A stretch of DNA of 64,000 bases from Nocardioides marmorisolisilvae (GCF_003725775.1 NZ_RJSG01000002.1:1392400-1456399), one strand, 5' to 3'; shown: positions 1 through 8,917, counted from the first letter of the stretch. Notes: generated by a model from the sequence alone, not told the origin. Numbers and translations: made by a program.

Positions 1-1168
1 AGTAGTGCGCCGCGTAGCCACCGAGGGCGTTGTTGCCGCCGGGGTCGTTCCACTGCTCGCCGGCGTGGTTGGCCGGCTCGTGCACCTGCAGGCGCACGTT
101 GGAGACCAGGTACGGCTGGCGCGGGTCGTCGACGTTGATGATCCGGGCCGCGCCCACCGGGGCGTGCCGCAGGTCGGTCAGGCCGGACAGCGAGAACAGG
201 TCGGTGAACTCGTCGACCTCGAACAGGTACTGGTGACCGTCCCGGGTGAACGGCTCGGGCACCTGCGGGATCGAGGAGCCGGCCCAGGTCATCGTGGACA
301 GGATGCTGATCTTCGGGTTCGGCACCCGCGCCTGCACCTGGCTCACGTCCAGGATGCGCAGGCCGCCGCCTGAGATCAGGTCGGGGCCCGGCTGGCCGAT
401 GTGCGCGGCGTACAAGGTGTTGCCGTCGTCGGAGACCCGCATGCCGTGGTACTGCACGTTGGTCTGGATGGTGGTGGTCTTCGGGTGCCGCGGGTCGTCG
501 AGGTTGACCGCGACCAGGGTGAAGATCGTGCTCGAGACGTAGAGGGTGCGACCGTCGGGGGCGAAGCCGCTCTCGTGGCCGAGGATGCCGGCGAGGCTGG
601 TGGACAGCAGCTTCGGGTGGCGGCAGTCGGTCTTCACGTCGTACACGTCCAGCGCGCCGGGGGCGGTGAGGAACGTGCCCAGGACGCCGATCAGCAGGCC
701 GCGCGGCTGGTTGACCAGCAGCGACTCGTGCGGGCTGAGCATCGCGACCGAGGTGAGCGTGGCCGTCCGCTTCGGGTGCGCCGGGTCGTTCATGTCCAGG
801 ACGACGACGCCGATGCCCTTCTGCCCGAGCAGGTTCGTGAGCGTCGAGGTCGGCGGGACCAGCGAGGTCGAGTCGTAGAACGCGCAGGTGTTGCCCTGGG
901 AGTCGGTGTAGCGCAGCGCCTTGAAACCGCCGCTGGAGCCCTCGTGCGCGACCGCCTCGGTGTTGCAGGTGTAGCCCTGCAGGTACCGGCCCGAGGTGTA
1001 GTCGGCCGCGGGCACGCGGCCTTGGAGTCCCGTCTCCGGGTGGTCACCGGGACCGCAGGTGGCGGTGGGCACCGCGGCGGTGGAGATCCCGGTGTCGGCC
1101 GAACCAGCGGCCGTCCAGGCCAGGACGGTCGCCAGGATGAGGAAGGCGGTGAGGAGGAGGCGGCGCAT
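1..1168 (-). CDS. Secreted LVIVD-repeat beta-propeller protein (partial, C-terminus outside window)
   Basis: The ATG at 1168 opens a frame that stays open to the left edge, about 389 residues, so the C-terminus is missing. Residues 1-25 form a signal peptide (hydrophobic stretch LLLTAFLILATVLA). The body carries repeated motifs of the type 'LDVYDVKTDCRHPKLL', 'LRILDVSQVQ' and 'HESGFAPDGRTLYV', characteristic of LVIVD-repeat propellers, probably extracytoplasmic. The product is closely similar along its whole visible length to the next gene upstream, 17 bp away, so the two are tandem duplicates in one operon. No Shine-Dalgarno is obvious before the ATG; coupling to the upstream gene is likely. 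The ligand or role is unknown. Confidence 0.85.
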   Translation of the reverse strand, partial: MRRLLLTAFLILATVLAWTAAGSADTGISTAAVPTATCGPGDHPETGLQGRVPAADYTSGRYLQGYTCNTEAVAHEGSSGGFKALRYTDSQGNTCAFYDSTSLVPPTSTLTNLLGQKGIGVVVLDMNDPAHPKRTATLTSVAMLSPHESLLVNQPRGLLIGVLGTFLTAPGALDVYDVKTDCRHPKLLSTSLAGILGHESGFAPDGRTLYVSSTIFTLVAVNLDDPRHPKTTTIQTNVQYHGMRVSDDGNTLYAAHIGQPGPDLISGGGLRILDVSQVQARVPNPKISILSTMTWAGSSIPQVPEPFTRDGHQYLFEVDEFTDLFSLSGLTDLRHAPVGAARIINVDDPRQPYLVSNVRLQVHEPANHAGEQWNDPGGNNALGGYAAHY

Positions 1169-1184
1169 GCAGTAACAACGAGCG

Positions 1185-2672
1185 TTAGTGGAGAAGGTTC
1201 TGGACCCCGTTGGTCAGCTTCACGACGTAGAAGCCCGAGTTGGTGTCGGTGTACCAGACCGAGTTCCGCGCGACGTCCCACGCGGGCTGCGACATCGCGT
1301 AGCCGCCGAGCGCCGGGATCAGCGCCAGCTTGTCGATCTGCGTCTTCGGCTTGTTGAAGTAGCCGACCTCCTTCGGGTGCGCCACGTCGCGGATGTCGAA
1401 CAGGCGCAAGCCCGACAGGATCATCGAGCAGCCTGCGATCTTCGGGTTGTCCCGGGTCGGGATGCCGCAGTAGTGGGCGGCGTAGCCCTGGGCCGGGAAC
1501 CAGGCCATCGGGTCCTTCGCCTCGTCACCCTTGCGGTTGGCGGGCTCGTGGACCTGCAGCTTGATGTTGCTGACCACGAACGGGTGCCGCGGGTCGTCGA
1601 CGTTGATGATCCGGGCCGCGCCCACCGGCGACTCCGGCAGGTTCGACAGGCCCTTGAAGCTGAACAGGTCGATGAACTCGTCGGTCTCGAACAGGTAGTG
1701 GTGACCCTTGCTGGTGAACGGCTCGGCCGCCTGCGGGATCGAGGCGTCCGGCCAGTGGATCGTCGAGAGGATCGAGACCTTCGGGTGCGGCTTGCGGTCC
1801 TGGATCTGGCTGACGTCCAGGATCCGCAGCCCGGCGCCGGTGATCCCGCCCGGGCCCGGCTGGCCGATGTTGGCGACGTACATCGTCCGACCGTCGCTGG
1901 AGAGCCGCAGGCCGTGGTAGACGACGTTGGTGCCGACGTACAGGACCTTCGGCTTGCTCGGCGTGGTCAGGTCGACGGCGGTCATCGTGAAGCCGGCGGC
2001 GCCGGCCACGTAGTAGGTCTTGCCGTCGGGCGAGAACCCGCTCTCGTGGCCGAGGACGCCGCTGAGCGAGGAGCTGAGCAGCTTGGGGTGGCGGCAGTCG
2101 GTCTTGACGTCGTACACGTCGAGGATGCCGGGCGCGGTCGCCGCGGTGCCCATGACGCCGACCAGCAGGCCGCGCTTGGCGTTGACCAGCAGCGACTCGT
2201 GCGGGCTGAGCATGCCGACCGAGGCGAGGTTCGCGGTCTTCTTCGGGTGCGCCGGGTCGGACATGTCCAGGACGACCACACCGAGGCCGTCGCCGGACAG
2301 GATGTCGGAGACGACGTCGCGCGGGAGCGTCAGCGTCGAGTCGTAGAACGCGCAGGTGTGCCCGGCGGGGTCGGTGTAGCGCAGGGTCTTGAAGCCGCCC
2401 GAGCTGCCCTGGTGGCTCACCTGGACGGTGTTGCAGCGGTAGCCCTTGGCCGCGCGACCGTCGGTGTAGTCGGTGTTCGGCACCCGGCCCTGGATGTCGG
2501 TCTCCGGCAGCGAACCGGGCCCGCAGTGCGCACGCGGGACCGCGGCGGTCGAGATGCCGGTGGCGGCGTTCCCGCTGATCGCCCAACCGCCGACGGCGAT
2601 CAGGAGGACGGCGGTGACGGCGAGCAGGCGACGGGCGGCGGCACGCCGGGAAGCCGGGTTCGGGAGGACCAT
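1185..2672 (-). CDS. Secreted LVIVD-repeat beta-propeller protein
   Basis: A protein of 495 residues with a twin-arginine-containing basic N-terminus, a hydrophobic segment at about residues 15-33 and an Ala-rich cleavage region, so it is probably exported. The mature part has several propeller blades with LVIVD-type signatures (GVVVLDMSDPAHPKK, LDVYDVKTD, LRILDVSQI, ARIINVDDPRHP, LRLFDIRDVAHPKE) and ends in NSGFYVVKL. LVIVD proteins are surface or periplasmic propellers of mostly unknown function. It is the first gene of a two-gene tandem whose second copy runs off the window. Four Cys residues conserved between the copies suggest disulfides. No enzymatic motif is seen. Confidence 0.85.
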   Translation of the reverse strand: MVLPNPASRRAAARRLLAVTAVLLIAVGGWAISGNAATGISTAAVPRAHCGPGSLPETDIQGRVPNTDYTDGRAAKGYRCNTVQVSHQGSSGGFKTLRYTDPAGHTCAFYDSTLTLPRDVVSDILSGDGLGVVVLDMSDPAHPKKTANLASVGMLSPHESLLVNAKRGLLVGVMGTAATAPGILDVYDVKTDCRHPKLLSSSLSGVLGHESGFSPDGKTYYVAGAAGFTMTAVDLTTPSKPKVLYVGTNVVYHGLRLSSDGRTMYVANIGQPGPGGITGAGLRILDVSQIQDRKPHPKVSILSTIHWPDASIPQAAEPFTSKGHHYLFETDEFIDLFSFKGLSNLPESPVGAARIINVDDPRHPFVVSNIKLQVHEPANRKGDEAKDPMAWFPAQGYAAHYCGIPTRDNPKIAGCSMILSGLRLFDIRDVAHPKEVGYFNKPKTQIDKLALIPALGGYAMSQPAWDVARNSVWYTDTNSGFYVVKLTNGVQNLLH

Positions 2673-2713
2673 GGGCCTGACTCTAAGTGACAGCGTCCGT
2701 TATGACCGGTGTC

Positions 2714-3319
2714 TCACTCCGTGGCGAGGCGGGCGCCGAAGAGCACCAGCACCCCGGCCGTGGCGACGTCGAGACGGCGCCGGATCTTCGGGGTGTTCAT
2801 CCAGGCGGTGACCTTGCCGGCAAGGCCGAGCAGCACCACCCAGTACAGGCCGGTCAGCACGATGAAGATGCCCCCGTACAGAGCGGTGATCGCCGGGACC
2901 GAGGCGCCGCTGGGGACGAAGCCGGGCAGGAACGTCACGAAGAAGACGCCGACCTTCGGGTTGAGCAGGTTGGTCAGGATGCCCGCCCCGAAGCCGGTGC
3001 CGAGGATCGCTCGTGCCTCCGGCACATCGCTGACCTGACCGCGGGTGCGGAAGGCCTGGATGCCCAGGAAGATCAGGTACGCCGCCCCGACGATGCGCAG
3101 CGTGGCGTAGCCGACCTCGCTGGCCTTGAGCAGCGCCGCGATGCCGACGACCGCAGCGGTGACCCAGATGGTCAGTCCGGTGAGGTTGCCGAGCGCCGTC
3201 AGGATGCCCTGGCGGCGTCCGCCACGCAGGATGCTGCGCACCACGACGAGCGTGTCCGGACCGGGCAGCAGCACGATGAGTGCTGCGGCACCGGTGAACG
3301 CGAGGACTTCGAGAAGCAC
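2714..3319 (-). CDS. LysE/RhtB-family amino-acid exporter
   Basis: A 201-residue integral membrane protein with about six hydrophobic segments, the usual size of LysE/RhtB translocators. The family signature after the first helix is present (LPGPDTLVVVRSIL..G, residues about 18-32), as is the conserved NPK motif (LLNPKVGVFFVTFLPGF, about residues 117-133). Members export amino acids or small metabolites by proton antiport; the substrate cannot be read from sequence. It stands 40 bp downstream of the next gene on the same strand and shows no tie to the steroid genes. Confidence 0.88.
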   Translation of the reverse strand: MLLEVLAFTGAAALIVLLPGPDTLVVVRSILRGGRRQGILTALGNLTGLTIWVTAAVVGIAALLKASEVGYATLRIVGAAYLIFLGIQAFRTRGQVSDVPEARAILGTGFGAGILTNLLNPKVGVFFVTFLPGFVPSGASVPAITALYGGIFIVLTGLYWVVLLGLAGKVTAWMNTPKIRRRLDVATAGVLVLFGARLATE

Positions 3320-3358
3320 CTCACCAGGGTAGATCAGACTGCACCGGATCCTGGGGGG

Positions 3359-4459
3359 TCAGCCCCGGATCTTTTCCAGACGGGTGACCGTCTCCTCGTA
3401 CTCGGCGATCAGCTCGGCCATCACCTGGGCGACGGGCCGGACCTCGTTGGTGCGGCCGATGATCTGGCCGGCGGGCATCGCCACCACGTCCGGGTCGTCG
3501 GCCGCGCTCATCCGGTTGTGCGCATCGGAGACCAGGATGTTCTGCAGCGGCATCGGGAGCGGCGCCGGGGCACCCTCCTCCTCCCACGCGGCGGTCCACT
3601 TGTTCTTGAGCAGACGGGCCGGCTTGCCGGTGTAGACGCGGCTGCGGACGGTGTCGGCGGAGCCGGCCTTGAGCAGGGCCCGCTGGATCGCGTCGCTGCT
3701 GCCCAGGTCGTACTCGGCGACGGTCAGCCACAGCGAACCGGTCCAGACGCCCTGGGCGCCCAGAGCCAGAGACGCCGCGACCTGGCGGCCGCAGCCGATG
3801 CCGCCGGCGGCGAGCACCGGGACGTCGGGACCGACCGAGTCGACGATCTCCGGGGTGAGCACCATGCTGGCGATCTCACCGGTGTGGCCGCCGGCCTCGT
3901 AGCCCTGCGAGACGATGATGTCGACGCCGTTGGCGACGTGGCTGGCCGCGTGCTTGCCGGCACCCGCCAGGGCCGCGACCAGGACGCCGTGCTCGTGCGC
4001 CTGCTCGATGACGTCGTTCGGCGGGGTGCCGAGCGCGTTGGCGATCAGGACCGGGCGGTGCTGGAGCGCGACGTCGACGTGGCTGCGCGCGGTGGAGTGC
4101 AGCCAGCCGAGGACGCCTTCGCGGCCCTCGCCGTCCGGCAGCGGCGGGACGCCGAGCTTGCGCAGCGTCTCCTCGACGAAGGAGATGTGCTCGCCCGGGA
4201 TCATCGCCTTGAGGTCGACCGAGGTGCCCTCGGTCGGGATCTTCATCGGCATCACGATGTCGACGCCGTAGGGCTTGCCGTCGGTGTTCTCGTCCATCCA
4301 GTTCAGGACGCCGTCCAGCTCCTCGGCGTCGTTGAACCGGACGCAGCCGAGGACGCCCAGACCGCCGGCCCGGGAGACGGCAGCGGCGACCTTCTCCGAG
4401 GGGGTGAAGGCGAAGATCGGGTACTCGATGCCGAGCCGCTCGCAGAGTTCGGTACGCAT
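3359..4459 (-). CDS. NPD-type flavoprotein (nitronate monooxygenase family)
   Basis: A 366-residue FMN-dependent TIM-barrel protein of the 2-nitropropane dioxygenase/nitronate monooxygenase family. Visible signatures are the N-terminal 'LGIEYPIFAF', the phosphate-binding region 'SQGYEAGGHTGEI', and the glycine-rich 'VLAAGGIGCGRQVAASLALGAQGVWTGS'. Family members oxidise nitronates or act as enoyl-type flavin enzymes; IpdC, a steroid-ring enzyme, is a relative and a second member lies at 29090-30157. The start codon overlaps the fadD19 stop by one base, so it is translationally coupled to, and under the KstR-type promoter of, fadD19. A steroid side-chain or ring role is therefore inferred, not shown. 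The long C-terminal part is typical of the actinobacterial subgroup. Confidence 0.8.
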   Translation of the reverse strand: MRTELCERLGIEYPIFAFTPSEKVAAAVSRAGGLGVLGCVRFNDAEELDGVLNWMDENTDGKPYGVDIVMPMKIPTEGTSVDLKAMIPGEHISFVEETLRKLGVPPLPDGEGREGVLGWLHSTARSHVDVALQHRPVLIANALGTPPNDVIEQAHEHGVLVAALAGAGKHAASHVANGVDIIVSQGYEAGGHTGEIASMVLTPEIVDSVGPDVPVLAAGGIGCGRQVAASLALGAQGVWTGSLWLTVAEYDLGSSDAIQRALLKAGSADTVRSRVYTGKPARLLKNKWTAAWEEEGAPAPLPMPLQNILVSDAHNRMSAADDPDVVAMPAGQIIGRTNEVRPVAQVMAELIAEYEETVTRLEKIRG

Positions 4460-6123
4460 CAGGCGTTCTGCCCTTCCTTGATAGCGCTGTCGGCAGCCTT
4501 GGCCTCGAGCATCAGCTCCTTTGCGCGGGGATATTGAGCCTTACCCGTCGCATTCCTGGGGATCTCTGGGACGTAGGTGACGGCCCGGGGCAGCTTGTAG
4601 CCGGAGAGGAACTCGCGCAGGAACTCGCGCAGCTCCTCCAGCTCGACGCTCTGGCCCTCGCGCAGCTGGATCACGGCGGCGACCGACTGGCCGAACTTCT
4701 CGTCGGGGATGCCGACGACGAGGACGTCGTAGACGGCCGGGTGGCGCTTGATCGCCATCTCGACCTCTTCGGGGTAGACCTTCTCGCCACCGGTGTTCAC
4801 GCAGTTCGAGCCGCGACCGAGCAGCGTGACCTTGTTGTCCTCCTCGATCCGGGCGAAGTCGCCGGGGACCGAGATGCGCATGCCGTCGACGACCAGGAAC
4901 GTCTCCGCGGACTTCTTCTCGTCCTTGTAGTAGCCGACCGGGACCGAGCCGCCGCGGCCCAGGCGCCCGACCTTGCCGACGTTGGTGGCCAGGTCGAGCA
5001 CGTTGTTCTGCTCGTCCAGTACGACGCTGTTCGGGCCGAGCCCGACGACCGGGCCGTCGCTGGAGATGTGGGTCTTGTCCTGCATGCCCATGCCCTGGAA
5101 GCCGGTCTCGCTCGCACCGACCGAGTCGGTGTAGACGGGGTTCGGCAGCGCGTCGATCCAGCGCTCCTTGACCTCCGGGCTGAAGATCGCCGCGCTGCTG
5201 GACACGGCGAACAGGCTGGCGCCCGTGTACGGCGCGTCCGTGGCGGCCTTGCGCTCGAACTCCTCGATCAGCGGGCGGGCCATCGCGTCGCCGGTCATGA
5301 AGATCAGCATCACGCCGTTCTCGTCGATGATCTCCCAGGTCCGCTGCGGGTCGAACTTCGGCTCGAGGATCGTCAGGTGCCCGGCGAACAGGTGCATCAG
5401 CAGGCCGGCCTGGGCGCCACCGTGCATCAGCGGGCTGAGCGGGAAGGTGACCATCCGGCCGTCCTGGGCCGCCTGCTTGGACTGGTCGAACTCGTCGAGC
5501 TTGTCGCCGGTGTAGAAGTCGATGCCGCCGCCGAGGGTTCGCCAGAAGTCCTCGTGGCGCCACATGACGCCCTTCGGGAAGCCGGTGGTGCCGCCGGTGT
5601 AGATGATGTGCAGGTCGTCGGCGCTGCGCTCGGCGAAGTCGCGCTCGGCGCTCTGGTCGGCGATCGCGTCGGCGTACAGGACACCGCCGAACTCGCTGAC
5701 GTCGGACTGGTCGTCCGGCTCGATGACGTCCGGGACCACGACCACGGTCTGGAGCTTGTCGTGGTTCGGGTAGGTCTTGGCCACCAGCGGCGCGTAGGTG
5801 CGCTCGACGATGAGGGCCACCACGTCGGCGTTGTCGAACAGGTAGTTCAGCTCACCCTCGACGTAGCGGTAGTTCACGTTGATGTTGACCGCACGGATCT
5901 TGACGATCGCGAGCACGGCGATGACGTGCTCGATGCTGTTCTTCGCGTAGACCGCGACGTGGTCGCCCGGCTTGACGCCCTGCGCCTGCAGGTAGTGCCC
6001 GAGCTTGTTCGACTCCGACTCGAGCTCGGCGTAGGTGACCGTGCGGTCACCCACCTTCACAGCGGGCTTGTCGGGGGCCGCGTCGACGGCGTGCTCGAAC
6101 AGGTCAGCGATGTTGAGGGCCAT
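4459..6123 (-). CDS. fadD19: Steroid-CoA ligase FadD19
   Basis: A 554-residue ANL-superfamily acyl-CoA synthetase. The N-terminus (LNIADLFEHAVDAAPDKPA), the block 'NVNYRYVEGELNYLFDNADV', the AMP-binding loop 'YTGGTTGFPKGVMWRHED' (about residues 175-192), the YPEEVE hinge and the 'GKAQYPRAKE' C-terminal lysine region match FadD19. That enzyme activates C26/C24-branched sterol side-chain acids to CoA thioesters. It is divergent from echA19, as in mycobacteria (Rv3515c/Rv3516). The KstR-like operator lies just upstream, with a TAGTAT -10 box only 7 nt from the ATG and no Shine-Dalgarno, predicting a leaderless mRNA. Assignment is by recognition of family motifs and synteny. Confidence 0.9.
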   Translation of the reverse strand: MALNIADLFEHAVDAAPDKPAVKVGDRTVTYAELESESNKLGHYLQAQGVKPGDHVAVYAKNSIEHVIAVLAIVKIRAVNINVNYRYVEGELNYLFDNADVVALIVERTYAPLVAKTYPNHDKLQTVVVVPDVIEPDDQSDVSEFGGVLYADAIADQSAERDFAERSADDLHIIYTGGTTGFPKGVMWRHEDFWRTLGGGIDFYTGDKLDEFDQSKQAAQDGRMVTFPLSPLMHGGAQAGLLMHLFAGHLTILEPKFDPQRTWEIIDENGVMLIFMTGDAMARPLIEEFERKAATDAPYTGASLFAVSSSAAIFSPEVKERWIDALPNPVYTDSVGASETGFQGMGMQDKTHISSDGPVVGLGPNSVVLDEQNNVLDLATNVGKVGRLGRGGSVPVGYYKDEKKSAETFLVVDGMRISVPGDFARIEEDNKVTLLGRGSNCVNTGGEKVYPEEVEMAIKRHPAVYDVLVVGIPDEKFGQSVAAVIQLREGQSVELEELREFLREFLSGYKLPRAVTYVPEIPRNATGKAQYPRAKELMLEAKAADSAIKEGQNA

Positions 6124-6130
6124 GTCACGA

Positions 6131-6149
6131 ATACTAGAACACGTTCTCG
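6131..6149. promoter_or_regulatory. KstR-type operator and fadD19/echA19 divergent promoter
   Basis: The inverted repeat AGAAC-AC-GTTCT (6136-6147) matches the KstR consensus of steroid-degrading actinobacteria. It sits between the divergent fadD19 and echA19 starts. On the minus strand its right half continues into TAGTAT (6136-6131), a good -10 box, 7 nt before the fadD19 ATG. Repressor binding would directly block that promoter. KstR itself is not in this window. Confidence 0.85.
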
Positions 6150-6170
6150 TTTGGGGCTAGCATCTCCCCC

Positions 6171-6980
6171 ATGACGGACACCGCCGCAGAGCGCACCACC
6201 CCCGACTGCCTCGTCGAGCAGGACGGCCACAAGCTGATCGTGACCATGAACCGGCCCGAGCGCCGCAACGCGCTGTCCGGCGAGATGCTGCGGATCATGG
6301 AGGACGCCTGGGACCGGGTGAACTCCGACCCCGAGATCCGGGTCTGCATCCTCACCGGCGCGGGCGGCTACTTCTGCGCGGGCATGGACCTCAAGCAGGC
6401 CGACGACGCGCCTCCCGGTGACCGCTTCGCCTCGGGCGACTTCGACCCGACGATCCTCAAGGGCCTGCTCAAGGGCTTCCGGCTGACCAAGCCGCTGATC
6501 GCCGCGGTCGAGGGCCCCGCCATCGCCGGCGGCACCGAGATCCTCCAGGGCACCGACATCCGGGTGGCCGGCGAGTCCGCGAAGTTCGGCGTTGCCGAGG
6601 CCAAGTGGTCGCTGTACCCGATGGGCGGCTCCGCGGTCCGGCTCCCCCGCCAGATCCCCTACACCGTCGCTGCCGAGCTGCTGCTGACGGGCCGGGTGCT
6701 GCCCGCGCCGGAGGCGCTCGCGCTCGGGCTGATCGGGCACGTGGTGCCGGATGGACAGGCGCTGGCCAAGGCGCACGAGCTCGCGGACATGATCGCCGCG
6801 AACGGCCCGCTCGCGGTCCAGGCGATCCTGAAGACCATGCGCGACTCCGAGGGCAAGCACGAGGACGACTGCTGGGCCGACGACGCCAAGATCGGGGCCG
6901 AGGTGTTCAAGTCCGACGACGCCAAGGAAGGCCCGCGCGCCTTCCTGGAGAAGCGGGCGCCGCAGTTCCAGGGGAAGTAG
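6171..6980 (+). CDS. echA19: Enoyl-CoA hydratase EchA19 (sterol side chain)
   Basis: A 269-residue crotonase-fold protein. The oxyanion-hole segments 'YFCAGMDLK' and '[26 protein letters not shown]' and the run '[23 protein letters not shown]' are almost the same as in mycobacterial EchA19. EchA19 hydrates the 22,23-double bond of steroid side-chain enoyl-CoA intermediates. It is divergent from fadD19 and shares its KstR-type operator, which ends about 22 nt upstream of the ATG. The C-terminal '[16 protein letters not shown]' is the usual steroid-hydratase tail. Length and start agree with the family. Confidence 0.92.
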   Translation: MTDTAAERTTPDCLVEQDGHKLIVTMNRPERRNALSGEMLRIMEDAWDRVNSDPEIRVCILTGAGGYFCAGMDLKQADDAPPGDRFASGDFDPTILKGLLKGFRLTKPLIAAVEGPAIAGGTEILQGTDIRVAGESAKFGVAEAKWSLYPMGGSAVRLPRQIPYTVAAELLLTGRVLPAPEALALGLIGHVVPDGQALAKAHELADMIAANGPLAVQAILKTMRDSEGKHEDDCWADDAKIGAEVFKSDDAKEGPRAFLEKRAPQFQGK

Positions 6981-7009
6981 CCTCATCCTCCTGATCCTCG
7001 GGAGGTGCG

Positions 7010-7702
7010 GTGCCCACGTTCTTCATCCTGTTCGTCGTCCTCGGCTTCGGCCTGGTCGGCCTCGTCGGCTACCTCGGCTACCTGTCGGCGAAGAAGCGCC
7101 GCGAGGAGCTCGCTGCGCTCGCCGCGAAGCGCGGCTGGACGTGGACCGAGCGCGACGACTCCTGGGCCGACCGCTTCGACGACGCGCCGTTCGGCCTCGG
7201 GCACAACCGGCAGGCGAGGAACATCCTCCGGGGCACGTACGACGGCCGCGACATGATCGCGTTCGACTACGTCTACCACACGACCGAGACCAGCTCCGGG
7301 CCCAACAACACCACCACGACGCGCGAGCAGAGCCACGGCTTCTCGATCATCGCGATCGGCACCGGAGCGCGGTTCCCGCACCTCAAGGTCACGCCCGAAG
7401 GCATGGTGGGCCGCTTCTTCGGCCGGCTGACCAACACCGACATCGAGCTGGAGTCCGAGGCCTTCAACCGCGCCTTCACCGTCAACTGCGACGACCGCAA
7501 GTTCGCCACCGACGTGCTGCACCCGCAGATGATGGAATACCTCCTCACGCTGCCGGACCTCGCCTGGAGCACCCGCAACGACACCGTGATGGTGGTCGAG
7601 GCCGGGCAGCACTCGGCGGTCCAGCTCGACGCGTCCCTGAAGGCCATCGACGGCATCCTCGACCGGATCCCGGACTTCGTCTGGAAGGCTGCCGGCCTGT
7701 GA
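7010..7702 (+). CDS. Single-pass membrane protein paired with LemA
   Basis: A 230-residue protein starting at GTG 7010 with GGAGG just upstream. Residues 3-25 form one membrane helix, followed by a basic KKRREEL segment that keeps the rest in the cytoplasm. The soluble part resembles DUF3137-like proteins only in architecture (one helix, 'AAKRGWTWTERDDSW', then a beta-rich domain). The stop codon overlaps the start of a LemA gene (GTGA), so the two are co-translated and probably work together at the membrane. No catalytic motif is visible. It follows echA19 by 29 bp but has no evident link to steroids. Confidence 0.75.
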   Translation: MPTFFILFVVLGFGLVGLVGYLGYLSAKKRREELAALAAKRGWTWTERDDSWADRFDDAPFGLGHNRQARNILRGTYDGRDMIAFDYVYHTTETSSGPNNTTTTREQSHGFSIIAIGTGARFPHLKVTPEGMVGRFFGRLTNTDIELESEAFNRAFTVNCDDRKFATDVLHPQMMEYLLTLPDLAWSTRNDTVMVVEAGQHSAVQLDASLKAIDGILDRIPDFVWKAAGL

Positions 7703-8262
7703 TCACGATCATCGTTGCCGCCGTCGCCGTCCTGCTGCTGCCGGCGATCGCCCTGGTGGTCATGTACAACCGCTTCGTCCGTCAGCGGACGCTGATCGAC
7801 AACTCCTGGGCCGGGGTCGACGTGGAGCTCACCCGTCGCCACGACCTGATCCCGAACCTCGTCGCCACGGTGCAGGGGTACGCCGCGCACGAGAAGGACC
7901 TGCTGACGTCGCTGGTCGCTGCCCGCGAAGCAGCCGCTGCGCTGGAGAAGCAGGCGCCCCAGGGACGGTCGGCGGTCGAGGAGACGATGGGGCGCTCGCT
8001 CGCCGCGGTCCTGGCCCGGGTGGAGGCCTACCCGAACCTGAAGGCCGACACGGGCTTCCTGGACCTGCAGAAGCAGCTGGTGGAGACCGAGGACCGGATC
8101 GCCGCGGCGCGTCGGTTCTACAACCTCAACGTCGGCGCGTTCAACACCCGGGTCGGCACCTTTCCCTCGAACCTCGTCGCCGACTGGTTCGGCTTCGTCA
8201 CCCACCCGTTCTTCGAGCTCTCCGACACTGCGGCCCGGACCGTGCCGCAGGTCGGGCTCTAG
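7699..8262 (+). CDS. lemA: LemA-family membrane protein
   Basis: A 187-residue protein starting at GTG 7699, overlapping the preceding stop by 4 bp. It has an N-terminal membrane helix (about residues 2-24), then the LemA signature 'YNRFVRQRTLIDNSWAGVDVELTRRHDLIPNLV' region, a long helical bundle, and the conserved 'ARRFYNLNVGAFNTRVGTFPSNLVA' followed by a Phe-rich end. LemA proteins are small helical membrane-anchored proteins of uncertain function, often adjacent to a partner membrane protein, as here. Family assignment is firm; function is not known. Confidence 0.92.
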   Translation: MITIIVAAVAVLLLPAIALVVMYNRFVRQRTLIDNSWAGVDVELTRRHDLIPNLVATVQGYAAHEKDLLTSLVAAREAAAALEKQAPQGRSAVEETMGRSLAAVLARVEAYPNLKADTGFLDLQKQLVETEDRIAAARRFYNLNVGAFNTRVGTFPSNLVADWFGFVTHPFFELSDTAARTVPQVGL

Positions 8263-8281
8263 GCGTCGCTACGCTCCCGCC

Positions 8282-8842
8282 ATGCGCGCATCCTCTCGGA
8301 ACCGGTGGCCCCTTCTCGTCGTCGCGGGTCTGCTCGTCCTGACAGGCTGCGGGAGCGCCTCGAAGCCGTCGGCCTCACCGACGACCGCGGCCAGCACTCC
8401 GACTCCGACCTCGAGCCCGACAGAGACACCCACGCCGTCCTCGGCCGTGGACACCAGCATCGACCCGTGCCTGATCTCGAAGGCCGCGCTCAACGACGTC
8501 CTGGCCGGAGGCTGGTCCGCCGGCAACAAGAACAGCAGCACCGTCTGCTTCTACCGGAGCGGACGCGGGGGGATCTTCGCGATCACCAATGTCGAGGAGC
8601 CGGACCCGCAGCGCGGGTTGGAGGACGCGCGGGCTGCGTGCGACAGCACACCGCGGAGGATCGCCTCGACCCAGAGCTTCGCGTGCCTGGAGCATGCCGA
8701 CCAGGGCGACGTGATCAGCGGCAACCTCATCTGGAAGAACCAGGTCTGGCTGGTGACCATCGTCGCCGGTCCGGGCGGAGGAGCGCACACGCCGGAGCTG
8801 AACGCGATGACGGCGATCCTCAAGGCCATCCCCGCGGACTGA
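8282..8842 (+). CDS. Lipoprotein with Thr/Ser/Pro-rich linker
   Basis: A 186-residue predicted lipoprotein. The signal peptide ends in the lipobox LTGC (Cys at about residue 22), followed by a low-complexity linker rich in Ser, Thr and Pro (about residues 24-55) and a small globular domain with four further cysteines (DPCLI, STVCFYR, RAACDST, SFACLEH), probably two disulfides. The layout recalls DUF3558-type actinobacterial lipoproteins, but I cannot confirm the family. It starts 19 bp after lemA and may be its distal operon member. Confidence 0.78.
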   Translation: MRASSRNRWPLLVVAGLLVLTGCGSASKPSASPTTAASTPTPTSSPTETPTPSSAVDTSIDPCLISKAALNDVLAGGWSAGNKNSSTVCFYRSGRGGIFAITNVEEPDPQRGLEDARAACDSTPRRIASTQSFACLEHADQGDVISGNLIWKNQVWLVTIVAGPGGGAHTPELNAMTAILKAIPAD

Positions 8843-8911
8843 CCCTCTGCCCTCCCTGTTCCTCGGCGAAACTGGCCTCTTCGGGCTAGTGGCGACCACC
8901 GCCGACGCGCG

Positions 8912-8917
8912 TAGCGT
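8912..8917 (+). promoter_or_regulatory. Candidate -10 box before the DUF4242 gene
   Basis: TAGCGT followed by CGA lies about 24 bp before the ATG at 8941. The same TAGCGTCGA string lies upstream of 11897, the second operon of this module. No convincing -35 is seen, so this is only a candidate. Confidence 0.4.

Noticed and set aside
401-1357. Long open frames antisense to the LVIVD genes
   Set aside because: GC-rich third positions leave opposite frames open. The translations are low-complexity Arg/Gly/Val-rich without motifs, whereas the minus-strand frames carry signal peptides and propeller repeats.
4534-6174. 546-codon plus-strand frame over fadD19
   Set aside because: It mirrors a clear ANL ligase on the minus strand; its translation is Val/Asp/Leu-rich with no recognisable domain.
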